Shown here one piece after another: positions 1 to 5,705 of a stretch of 7,342 nucleotides of DNA (positions are counted from its first letter, which is position 1; each line of letters starts with the position of its first letter). The DNA comes from Bacillota bacterium. Lineage in GTDB: Bacteria > Bacillota > Clostridia > Lachnospirales > Lachnospiraceae. The stretch lies in contig JAEYRR010000312.1 of assembly GCA_023435505.1 (NCBI GenBank), positions 1-7,342 of the forward strand, given 5' to 3'. The notes beneath the pieces were generated by a model. It was not told the DNA's origin. It did not search any database and saw nothing but the letters and a program-made list of their open reading frames with translations. A program made the position numbers and the translations under genes.

Positions 1-187
1 AGACACAACACCAGATGCCGGTTCAAAATCATATGAGGTTATTTTTACACCAACAGGAGAAGACGCAGATCGCTATAATCCAATTACCATCAGTGTTCCT
101 GTAGAGGTTGCCAAAAAGCCTATTCACCTTATTTGGGCAGATAAGGAACTAACATATAATGGTTTAGAACAGAAACCTACTGCAACA
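1..187 (+). repeat. Internal direct repeat, copy 1 (surface protein module)
   Basis: This copy aligns without gaps to 757-943, a shift of 756 bases or 252 codons. By hand count the first 118 bases differ at seven positions, and the next 69 at about 16. The copy probably begins upstream of the window, since similarity is already high at base 1. It encodes the end of a YEVIFT-type module and the start of the YNGL-type unit. Confidence 0.85.
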
Positions 188-2161
188 GTCGATGCTGCCG
201 ATATTCCAACAGGAAAGACGGCTCCAGCAATTACAGTAGAGGGAGGAAAGATCGATGTAGGTGTCGGGACTGCAACTGCTACATTAAGTGATCCTAACTA
301 TGTAATAGCAACTGATGTTGTGGGACAAGGTCCAACTATAGAATTTAACATTACTAAGAAGGATTTACATATTGAACTAAAGGACCAGACAATTACTTAT
401 GGTGATGCTTATAGTAGTACAATTGCAGATGCAGTGAAGGATGTGAGTGGTTTAGTGGAAGGAGATTCTCTTTCAGGAATATCCCTTACTATTGCAGGAA
501 CTCTTCCAGTTCAGACAATTAACCTTGATACTGCAAGTATAATAAATGCAACGAAAGATGTAACAAATAATTATAATATTACATATACCCAAGCTAAGCT
601 TATCGTAACTAAAAAAGACATTAATCTAGCTGGGGTTACTATACCAGATGCTTCAGACATAACATATGGGGATAAACTTGAAGACAGTGTTTTATCAGGT
701 GGAAAAGTAACTGATGGGTCACATGTAATAGAGGGTACGTTTACTTGGAAAGAAAAAGACACAACACCAGATGCTGGTAAAACATCATATGAGGTTATTT
801 TTACACGAACAGGAGAAGACGCAAATCGCTATAATCCAATTACCATCAGCGTTCCTGTAGAGGTTGCCAAAAAGATTATTGATCTTACTTGGACCAATAC
901 GGAGCTAATATATAATGGATTAAGCCAGAAACCTACAGCAACACCATCAGGCGTTTTAGGATCTGATGATGTCGGCTTGGTTGTATCAGGTGCAAAGATA
1001 AACGTAAATACTGATAGTGAGCCAACATATACAGCAACAGCTACATTAACGAATCCTAACTATCAGATAAAAGCTGGTTCAGAAACTTGTGAATTCACAA
1101 TTAGTCCTAAGAGTTTAACTGATCCAAGTATTAATATTAGTGTATCAACAGATCAGGATGATAATGTCATTGTTACTATCACTGATAAAGATGGATCTAA
1201 GGAATTAATTGAGAATGTTGATTACGAGTTAAAAACTACTCCAGACGGTCAATTTGAAAAAGTTGAGATTGTCGGAAAGAATGATTATGAGGGTACTTTC
1301 TCGACAATAGTGAGAAAGCAAAAATGGACAGGCTCTGTATTATCAATGCTTATCATTGATCAGGCTATTCAGGCAATTAGCCCTAAGCTAGATAGTGTTA
1401 AGGAAGATAATGCTCTTGATTTGCTTCTGTTTATGATTGAAAATATGAATTTACCTGATAGCATTAAGTTAATGGCTAAGAGTATTATTTCAGAGATAGC
1501 AAATAGTGATACGAATACTAGTGAGAATGGTTCGTATAAAGCTGTTGTTACCCTTGAAATGAAAGACGCAGATAAATTAGTTACCGAAAGTGAAAGAAAT
1601 AGTGTACAGTCGCTTATTGATGGCAATAGTATTCCTGACGGAGCAATAATTGGGAAATATCTGGATTTATCCCTTTGGATAGAATATAAGATCACTGCCC
1701 AACCTGGGGATAATATCCTTATAAAAACGAAGGAAAAGATAGCGGATACATCTGATAAAAATCTAGGAGAAGGAAAAGGCTTTAAGCAGACAGTAACATT
1801 GACCATACCAGGCCAGCTTAGACCAGCTAATGGATATACTAGAGATTATTATATTGTACGTGTTCACAATGATGGTATGGGAAATCTATCAACTGAAGTC
1901 CTTGATGTGATTCAAGATGGTTACCAAATAACTTTTGAAACAGATAAATACTCCACATATGCAATTGTATATACGGAGAAGGAGATCACCAGTCCACCAT
2001 CCGAACCTTCCAAAGAACCTTCCAAAGAACCAGCAAAGGAAGAGCCGACTGAAAATCCTTCTACAGGAGATGCAGTACCAATTGCAGCACTTACCTTTAT
2101 AATGATACTCTGCGTAGTAGGGGTTATTATTCTCACAATAAAACGAAAAGCTGATAAATAG
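2..2161 (+). CDS. Large repetitive cell-surface protein with MBG/YDG-like repeats and NPSTG wall anchor (5' partial)
   Basis: The reading frame is open from the window's left edge, so the start and signal peptide lie upstream; the GTG at 320 is internal, not a start. 719 codons are visible. Residues 1-40 and about 216-292 match the common Firmicutes surface module (YGDKL, GTFTWK, YEVIFT, then V-V-V-K). Residues about 41-104 and 293-363 are YDG/MBG-like units (YNGL-Q-PTAT, then TATL-NPNY). Residues about 110-205 are an MBG-type unit (ITYGDAYSS, GLVEGDSL, NYNITY, LIVTK). Residues about 366-650 are a non-repeated C-terminal region ending in a segment of the VRVHNDGMG / FETDKYSTYAIVY type, frequent just before wall anchors. 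Next come a Pro/Glu/Lys spacer, NPSTGD (residues 685-690), a hydrophobic stretch and a KRKADK tail. By family knowledge this is an exported, wall- or membrane-attached protein, perhaps an adhesin. No enzymatic domain is visible and the ligand is unknown. Confidence 0.85.
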   Translation, partial: DTTPDAGSKSYEVIFTPTGEDADRYNPITISVPVEVAKKPIHLIWADKELTYNGLEQKPTATVDAADIPTGKTAPAITVEGGKIDVGVGTATATLSDPNYVIATDVVGQGPTIEFNITKKDLHIELKDQTITYGDAYSSTIADAVKDVSGLVEGDSLSGISLTIAGTLPVQTINLDTASIINATKDVTNNYNITYTQAKLIVTKKDINLAGVTIPDASDITYGDKLEDSVLSGGKVTDGSHVIEGTFTWKEKDTTPDAGKTSYEVIFTRTGEDANRYNPITISVPVEVAKKIIDLTWTNTELIYNGLSQKPTATPSGVLGSDDVGLVVSGAKINVNTDSEPTYTATATLTNPNYQIKAGSETCEFTISPKSLTDPSINISVSTDQDDNVIVTITDKDGSKELIENVDYELKTTPDGQFEKVEIVGKNDYEGTFSTIVRKQKWTGSVLSMLIIDQAIQAISPKLDSVKEDNALDLLLFMIENMNLPDSIKLMAKSIISEIANSDTNTSENGSYKAVVTLEMKDADKLVTESERNSVQSLIDGNSIPDGAIIGKYLDLSLWIEYKITAQPGDNILIKTKEKIADTSDKNLGEGKGFKQTVTLTIPGQLRPANGYTRDYYIVRVHNDGMGNLSTEVLDVIQDGYQITFETDKYSTYAIVYTEKEITSPPSEPSKEPSKEPAKEEPTENPSTGDAVPIAALTFIMILCVVGVIILTIKRKADK
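757..943 (+). repeat. Internal direct repeat, copy 2 (surface protein module)
   Basis: This is the second copy of the 1-187 repeat, in the same frame. Identity is about 94% over 757-874 and falls to about 77% over 875-943, as counted by eye. Beyond that the two units follow the same domain plan but diverge in sequence. Confidence 0.85.
2003..2038 (+). repeat. Short tandem repeat encoding the EPSK spacer
   Basis: Three in-frame 12-base units. The first two (2003-2014 and 2015-2026) are identical, gaaccttccaaa, and encode Glu-Pro-Ser-Lys. The third is diverged and encodes Glu-Pro-Ala-Lys. They form the charged, proline-rich stalk before the NPSTG anchor, a usual place for wall-spanning spacers. 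Copy number could vary by slippage. Confidence 0.8.
2054..2158 (+). other. Sortase-type cell-wall sorting signal (NPSTG + TM + basic tail)
   Basis: Asn-Pro-Ser-Thr-Gly-Asp is followed by about 22 hydrophobic residues (VPIAALTF... to ...IILTI) and the tail KRKADK before the stop. The layout is that of LPXTG signals, with Asn in place of Leu. Such NPxTG variants are frequent in Clostridia. Whether a sortase really cleaves it is inference; the segment would also serve as a plain membrane anchor. Confidence 0.7.
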
Positions 2162-2183
2162 TATGGATGGGATGAGGATTTAG

Positions 2184-2357
2184 ATGAAAAAAGAAAAAAG
2201 ATTTGTTGTGAAAGAAAGTCAATCATGTGCAGGTGGCACAATATATATTATTGTGGATATTCAAACTGGTGTGAATTATATTTCAGTTGGACCTTTAGGC
2301 GCATCAGGACTTACGCCATTACTTGACCGAGATGGTAAAGTTATTATTGATAATTAA
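2184..2357 (+). CDS. Small DUF6440-like protein, 57 aa
   Basis: Complete small gene, with ATG at 2184 and TAA at 2355-2357. The product begins MKKEKRFVVKES and continues GGTIYIIVDIQTGVNYI, GLTPLLDRDGKVIIDN. The pattern of a KRF start, a central 'VD-TGVNYI' strand and a C-terminal 'GLTPLLD-DGK' is the one I associate with the DUF6440 family of short Firmicutes proteins, whose function is not known. There is no signal peptide or membrane segment, so it should be cytoplasmic. GAGGAT at 2174-2179, four bases before the ATG, is an adequate ribosome binding site. The earlier ATG at 2163 meets a stop after six codons. The gene begins 22 bases after the surface protein and is probably co-transcribed with it. 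Family assignment is from memory of the motif. Confidence 0.75.
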   Translation: MKKEKRFVVKESQSCAGGTIYIIVDIQTGVNYISVGPLGASGLTPLLDRDGKVIIDN

Positions 2358-2368
2358 TTTGCTTCTAT

Positions 2369-2402
2369 GTAAGGCAAGGGAAATAAAACTCCCTTGTCTT
2401 AC
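2369..2402 (+). terminator. Stem-loop after the DUF6440-like gene, probable terminator
   Basis: Arms 2369-2381 (gtaaggcaaggga) and 2390-2402 (tcccttgtcttac) pair over 13 positions with one G-U wobble, around an eight-base loop. It lies 11 bases after the stop codon, where a terminator belongs. No run of T follows the 3' arm, so termination may be weak or factor-dependent, and some read-through into the hydrolase gene is possible. Confidence 0.55.
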
Positions 2403-2428
2403 TACGTTTATAATGGTGGGGGACTTGA

Positions 2429-3181
2429 ATGAATAATACGAAGAAGAAACATAAAAAGCTGAAAATATGGTTGACAGCTGTTGCGGCTGTATTGGTACTT
2501 ATATTGGTAGTTGGTGTTATTTACGTCAATGACTATTACCATGCTGACCAGAAGGCAATTGATGCATATGCACCTACGGGTACCATTACTCAAAAGGTTC
2601 TTGAGGATAAAACCATTGTATATGAACCTAAAGAGGCAAAAGCAGGCTTCATTTTTTATCCTGGTGGAAAGGTCGAGTATACAGCCTATGAGCCTTTAAT
2701 GGAGGCTTGTGCATCAAAAGGTATCCTGTGTGCTTTGGTAGAGATGCCATTTAATTTAGCGGTGTTTGATATAAATGCGGCAGATGGTATTCAGGAACAA
2801 TATCCAGAAATAAAACAATGGTATATTGGAGGCCACTCACTAGGAGGTGCAATGGCAGCTTCTTATATCTCTAAACAGGTGGATGAGTTTGATGGTCTTA
2901 TACTTCTAGGCGCTTATTCCACAGAGGATTTATCCAATACAGCTCTTAAAGTATTGTCTGTTTATGGTAGTGAAGATCAAGTACTTAATAAAGAGAAGTA
3001 TGAGGGGAATAAGGCTAATCTACCTAAGGAGTATACGGAACTTATCATTAAGGGTGGATGTCATGCTTATTTTGGTATGTACGGGAAACAGGATGGGGAT
3101 GGGACACCCTCTATTACAGCTTACGAGCAGATTAGTCAAACAGCAGATGCAATTGCTAAGCTTATAGGAGAAGGAAACTAA
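2429..3181 (+). CDS. Membrane-anchored alpha/beta hydrolase
   Basis: 250 residues. The N-terminus has a basic stretch (KKKHKKLK) followed by one hydrophobic helix, about residues 12-33, with no clear cleavage site. The enzyme is probably tethered with its catalytic domain outside the cell. The domain fits the Abhydrolase_5 type: FIFYPGG (about 75-80) as oxyanion-region strand, the nucleophile elbow GHSLG with Ser137, GSEDQVL with Asp183 as the likely acid, and GGCHAYFG with His212. A complete triad in the right order and spacing argues for an active hydrolase. The substrate cannot be read from the sequence; an ester or small lipid is a guess. GGTGGGGGA at 2415-2423 is a good ribosome binding site for the ATG. 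The luxR-type gene starts 28 bases after the stop, so the two likely form one transcript. Confidence 0.85.
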   Translation: MNNTKKKHKKLKIWLTAVAAVLVLILVVGVIYVNDYYHADQKAIDAYAPTGTITQKVLEDKTIVYEPKEAKAGFIFYPGGKVEYTAYEPLMEACASKGILCALVEMPFNLAVFDINAADGIQEQYPEIKQWYIGGHSLGGAMAASYISKQVDEFDGLILLGAYSTEDLSNTALKVLSVYGSEDQVLNKEKYEGNKANLPKEYTELIIKGGCHAYFGMYGKQDGDGTPSITAYEQISQTADAIAKLIGEGN

Positions 3182-3209
3182 AATTAACGGTGGAAATAGA
3201 GGGGAATGT

Positions 3210-3959
3210 ATGGAACGGTTAAATACAAGTGACTGGCTAGTATTAAATACGATTATTTACAAGATTTATACCACCATTGATCTTACAGATATGAGACAAA
3301 ATTTTTTGGAACAGATGAAGCAAGTAATTAGTTTTGATGCAGCTGATTTTTATCTGGCAAAGACAGATAGCAAAGAAGGTCTGATTATGCCGGTTTTTTT
3401 AAACTGTAAAGAGAATCATTGTGATCGTTTGGATAATGAGGATTACAGTCGTGGAATTATGTATAGTGGCAGGAGTATGGTATATCGAGAAACGGATATT
3501 ATTCTTGATGAGGAAAGGGTGAAAACCACTTACTATAAAGAAGTATACGAGAAGAATTACTGGCATTATTCCTTACAGATGGTATTAGCATCAGAAAGAC
3601 AGTTTCTGGGAGTTGTGACGTTCTACCGCAATATGGGGAAAGAAGATTTTTCCTATGATGACATTTTTGTTGTAGATATGTTAAAAGAGCACTTAGCCTA
3701 TCGGTTATTCCAGAGTAAGAAAGAACGTGAATTAGGAATCAATAAAATATCAGTGACTCAGGCCGTGAAACTATATGGTTTGACCAATAGAGAAGAGATG
3801 GTTGTGAGGGAACTGATGGCAGGGCGCAACAACCAAGAGATATGTGAAAAGCTTGTTATTACGGTCAATACAAATAAAAAACATATTCTAAATATATATA
3901 GAAAACTTGGAATCAATAACCGTATTCAATTAATGAAAATGATTCGAGAAAGGGAGTAA
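3210..3959 (+). CDS. LuxR-type helix-turn-helix transcription regulator
   Basis: 249 residues. The C-terminal part, about 187-246, is a LuxR/GerE DNA-binding domain: LTNREEMVVRELMAG, then NQEICEKLVITVNTNKKHI, then NIYRKLGINNRIQL. The conserved Arg-Glu, the glycine before the recognition region, and KLG-NR are all in place. The N-terminal ~170 residues are predicted mixed alpha/beta and may be a GAF-like sensor domain (for example FDAADFYLA at 42-50 and QFLGVVTFYR at 131-140), but I cannot name the ligand. There is no receiver domain with a phospho-acceptor pattern, so it is not an ordinary two-component response regulator. AGAGGGGA at 3198-3205 is the ribosome binding site. It follows the hydrolase gene and may control it or the upstream surface protein, which is inference from position only. 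Confidence 0.85.
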   Translation: MERLNTSDWLVLNTIIYKIYTTIDLTDMRQNFLEQMKQVISFDAADFYLAKTDSKEGLIMPVFLNCKENHCDRLDNEDYSRGIMYSGRSMVYRETDIILDEERVKTTYYKEVYEKNYWHYSLQMVLASERQFLGVVTFYRNMGKEDFSYDDIFVVDMLKEHLAYRLFQSKKERELGINKISVTQAVKLYGLTNREEMVVRELMAGRNNQEICEKLVITVNTNKKHILNIYRKLGINNRIQLMKMIRERE

Positions 3960-3998
3960 CTACTCCTAAAGGAGTAATTAAACTACCATTTTGGTGTA

Positions 3999-4026
3999 TT
4001 GTAATAACAAAAAAAATATGTAAGAT
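3999..4026 (+). promoter_or_regulatory. Possible promoter for the P-II/pot operon (weak match)
   Basis: TTGTAA (3999-4004) and TAAGAT (4021-4026) are 16 bases apart, each matching the sigma-A consensus at four of six positions, across an A-rich spacer. A second possible -10, TATTAT at 4029-4034, has no good partner. If used, the transcript would start near 4033 and carry a leader of about 170 bases containing both hairpins described below. In AT-rich DNA such matches arise by chance. Confidence 0.25.
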
Positions 4027-4050
4027 AGTATTATTAATAAAATTGTTAGC

Positions 4051-4084
4051 AAAGGAGCTATTTGTTGAATCAAATAGCTCCTTT
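4051..4084 (+). terminator. Strong hairpin terminator after the LuxR-type gene
   Basis: Arms 4051-4064 (aaaggagctatttg) and 4071-4084 (caaatagctccttt) are perfectly complementary over 14 pairs, with a six-base loop TTGAAT. The 3' arm runs into TTTT (4082-4085). It lies about 90 bases after the luxR-type stop. The A-rich 5' side means it could also act on the opposite strand. If a promoter lies upstream, it would instead be the first hairpin of the P-II leader. Confidence 0.75.
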
Positions 4085-4107
4085 TGCATATTAATGAATC
4101 GTAGATG

Positions 4108-4125
4108 GCTTTCAAAGAGGAAAGT
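4108..4125 (+). promoter_or_regulatory. Candidate antiterminator hairpin with hexaloop AAAGAG
   Basis: CTTTC (4109-4113) pairs with GAAAG (4120-4124) around the six-base loop AAAGAG; an outer G-U pair (4108/4125) may extend it. The loop has A at position 1 and G at position 4, the two bases known to be conserved in RNA targets of ANTAR-domain antiterminators. Its 3' arm and part of its loop belong to the 5' arm of the following terminator, so the two folds exclude each other. The stem is short, and chance pairing in this purine-rich stretch is possible. Confidence 0.4.
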
Positions 4126-4163
4126 AGAAAGTTCTTAATGAGCTTTTTGCTTTCCTTTTTTTT
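4118..4163 (+). terminator. Intrinsic terminator in the leader of the P-II gene (possible attenuator)
   Basis: Arms 4118-4131 and 4143-4156 pair over 14 positions, two of them G-U wobbles, with an 11-base loop and a run of eight T (4156-4163). Its position only about 40 bases before the P-II start, and after the LuxR-type gene's own terminator, suggests attenuation of the downstream operon rather than the end of an upstream gene. Confidence 0.7.
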
Positions 4164-4202
4164 ATAAGAAGCCAGCCATAATCAATGAAGGAGGAATAGA
4201 GT

Positions 4203-4556
4203 ATGAAGGAAATGGTATTGATCATTAGGCCGGAGAAATTAGAAACATTGAAAGGGATCTTAGATCGACTAAATTGTGGAGGTATGACTATTTCAACCGT
4301 TATGGGTTGTGGAACACAAAAAGGGTCCATGGAAGAACCAAGAGTAAACGAGTTTAAAGGAATGAAAACAACCATTAATTTACTTCCTAAGATTAGAGTA
4401 GAGGTAGTTGTACCAGATAAGTTAGTGGATGAGATTATTGCAGAGGTTCGAGACAAGATGGTTACTAATCATGTTGGTGATGGGAAAATCTTCATTCGTA
4501 ATATTGAAGATGCTATTCGTATCCGTACCGGTGAACGAGGTAATAAAGCTTTATAG
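4203..4556 (+). CDS. P-II family nitrogen regulatory protein
   Basis: 117 residues, the full length of a GlnB/GlnK-like P-II protein (E. coli GlnB has 112). Matching landmarks are IIRPEKLE at 7-14, GGMTISTVMGCG-QKG at 26-41 before the T-loop, LLPKIRVEVVVPD at 60-72, VGDGKIF (B-loop) at 91-97 and AIRIRTGE (C-loop) at 104-111. P-II trimers bind ATP/ADP and usually 2-oxoglutarate, and control transporters and enzymes by inserting the T-loop. Here the T-loop is five residues longer than in E. coli GlnB and has no tyrosine; Phe51 falls at the position of the uridylylated Tyr51, so uridylylation is unlikely. AGGAGG at 4189-4194 is an ideal ribosome binding site eight bases before the ATG. potA starts 24 bases after the stop, so the two are probably co-transcribed. 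It is unusual for P-II to sit with this transporter rather than with amtB. No specific symbol is given because GlnB, GlnK and NifI types cannot be told apart here. Confidence 0.93.
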   Translation: MKEMVLIIRPEKLETLKGILDRLNCGGMTISTVMGCGTQKGSMEEPRVNEFKGMKTTINLLPKIRVEVVVPDKLVDEIIAEVRDKMVTNHVGDGKIFIRNIEDAIRIRTGERGNKAL

Positions 4557-4568
4557 ATAAGAAAAGCG

Positions 4569-4583
4569 AGGTGATACGTATTG
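4569..4583 (+). promoter_or_regulatory. Ribosome binding site deciding a TTG start for potA
   Basis: AGGTGAT (4569-4575) lies five bases before TTG at 4581, the standard spacing. The next in-frame ATG at 4596 would leave an over-long 20-base gap, so TTG is preferred. A TTG start commonly lowers translation, which would reduce the ATPase relative to its neighbours. Confidence 0.7.
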
Positions 4584-5693
4584 GAAAAGAAAGTAATGGT
4601 AGAAATTAAGGGTGTCAACAAAATATACGATAAAACAAATCATGTGGTTAAGAATTTGGATTTGAACGTATATGAAGGTGAATTTCTAACACTTCTTGGG
4701 TCTTCTGGATGCGGGAAGACAACAACTCTTCGTATGGTTGCTGGATTTGAAGAGCCAACCAGTGGAACCATAAAGGTTGCAGGAGTAAACATAGAAAACC
4801 AGGAACCATATGAGCGTAATGTCAATACTGTGTTTCAAAGTTACGCTTTGTTTCCTCATATGAACATATATGATAATGTGGCTTATGGATTAAAGATCAA
4901 GAAATTAAAGAAACAGGAAATTAAAGAACGCGTCACTAAGATGCTTGATCTTGTCCAATTAGGAGGATTTGAGAAAAGGTATCCCTCTCAGCTATCCGGT
5001 GGCCAGAAGCAGCGAGTTGCCATTGCTCGGGCTTTGATTAATAATCCACAGGTTCTTTTACTGGATGAACCATTAGGAGCACTGGATTTAAAGTTAAGAA
5101 AGCAGATGCAGTTAGAATTGAAGAGATTACAGAGAAAATTAAATATCACCTTTATCTATGTTACTCATGACCAAGAAGAAGCACTGACCATGAGTGATCG
5201 AATAGGCATTATGAATGATGGAATTTTAGTGCAGGTTGGGACCCCAAATGATATCTATGAGAGGCCGGCAACCAAATTCGTAGCCACCTTCATCGGAGAA
5301 ACTAATATTTTTGAAGGCGTTGTTGAAAAAGTGGAAGGCGAGAATCTGGAAATTGCCATAGAATCTGGAATTGTTACTGCTAAAGCGAAAGGATTTGTGG
5401 AAAAAGAGATGGTTTCGATATCTGTAAGACCGGAGAGAATTATGTTTTCTGCAGAGCCAGTGGATGGGTTTACGATTAAAGGTATTGTAAAAGAACATGT
5501 TTATGTTGGTTCTGTGTTAAAAACAATTGTAGGTCTTGCTAATGGAGCGGATATAAGGCTGGAGCGTTTGGCAGGCCAATCGTTACCAGAAGGAGGAACC
5601 GCATATTTATATTGGGATATTGAAGATGCTAAGATTATTCATTCCTATGATCAGGTGATATATGAAGCAGTAGACAATGTTCAGCTAGGATAA
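4581..5693 (+). CDS. potA: Spermidine/putrescine-type ABC importer, ATP-binding subunit PotA
   Basis: 370 residues, the usual size for PotA. The nucleotide-binding domain has all motifs in order: Walker A GSSGCGKT (40-47), Q-loop Gln86 in VFQSYALFPH, signature LSGGQ (138-142) followed by KQRVAIARAL, Walker B VLLLDEP (158-164) with Glu163 catalytic, D-loop GALD, and H-loop His196 in VTHDQEEA. Residues about 240-355 form a C-terminal TOBE-type regulatory domain (FIGETNIFEG, VSISVRPERI), as in PotA and other CUT1/polyamine ATPases. It drives import by the PotB-PotC channel from the inner face of the membrane. The potB gene begins 12 bases downstream. Substrate assignment depends on the permeases and the operon; from this subunit alone a sugar, iron or thiamine importer could not be excluded. 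Confidence 0.92.
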   Translation: MEKKVMVEIKGVNKIYDKTNHVVKNLDLNVYEGEFLTLLGSSGCGKTTTLRMVAGFEEPTSGTIKVAGVNIENQEPYERNVNTVFQSYALFPHMNIYDNVAYGLKIKKLKKQEIKERVTKMLDLVQLGGFEKRYPSQLSGGQKQRVAIARALINNPQVLLLDEPLGALDLKLRKQMQLELKRLQRKLNITFIYVTHDQEEALTMSDRIGIMNDGILVQVGTPNDIYERPATKFVATFIGETNIFEGVVEKVEGENLEIAIESGIVTAKAKGFVEKEMVSISVRPERIMFSAEPVDGFTIKGIVKEHVYVGSVLKTIVGLANGADIRLERLAGQSLPEGGTAYLYWDIEDAKIIHSYDQVIYEAVDNVQLG

Positions 5694-5705
5694 GGGGGGA
5701 GCAGG

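Noticed and set aside
320..322. GTG as start codon of the surface protein
   Set aside because: The same frame is open to the left edge and encodes the same repeat domains upstream, there is no signal peptide after the GTG, and it lies inside a repeat unit.
1369..1806. 145-codon minus-strand frame within the surface protein
   Set aside because: It lies wholly opposite a coding region with clear domain content, and lacks a promoter or recognisable protein features.
2409..2414. Perfect TATAAT -10 box just before the hydrolase gene
   Set aside because: No -35 element is found at 16-18 bases upstream, and a start about seven bases downstream would remove the gene's own ribosome binding site.
4045..4163. 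Known metabolite riboswitch or T-box in the P-II leader
   Set aside because: No T-box sequence, specifier domain or glutamine-type aptamer core could be recognised; only simple hairpins are visible.
4177..4182. CATAAT as a -10 box directly before the P-II gene
   Set aside because: No -35 partner exists; the expected place falls in the terminator T-run, and the start would fall on the ribosome binding site.
4112..4456. Minus-strand frame over the P-II gene and leader
   Set aside because: It is opposite the conserved P-II sequence, and its low-complexity composition is explained by antisense codons.
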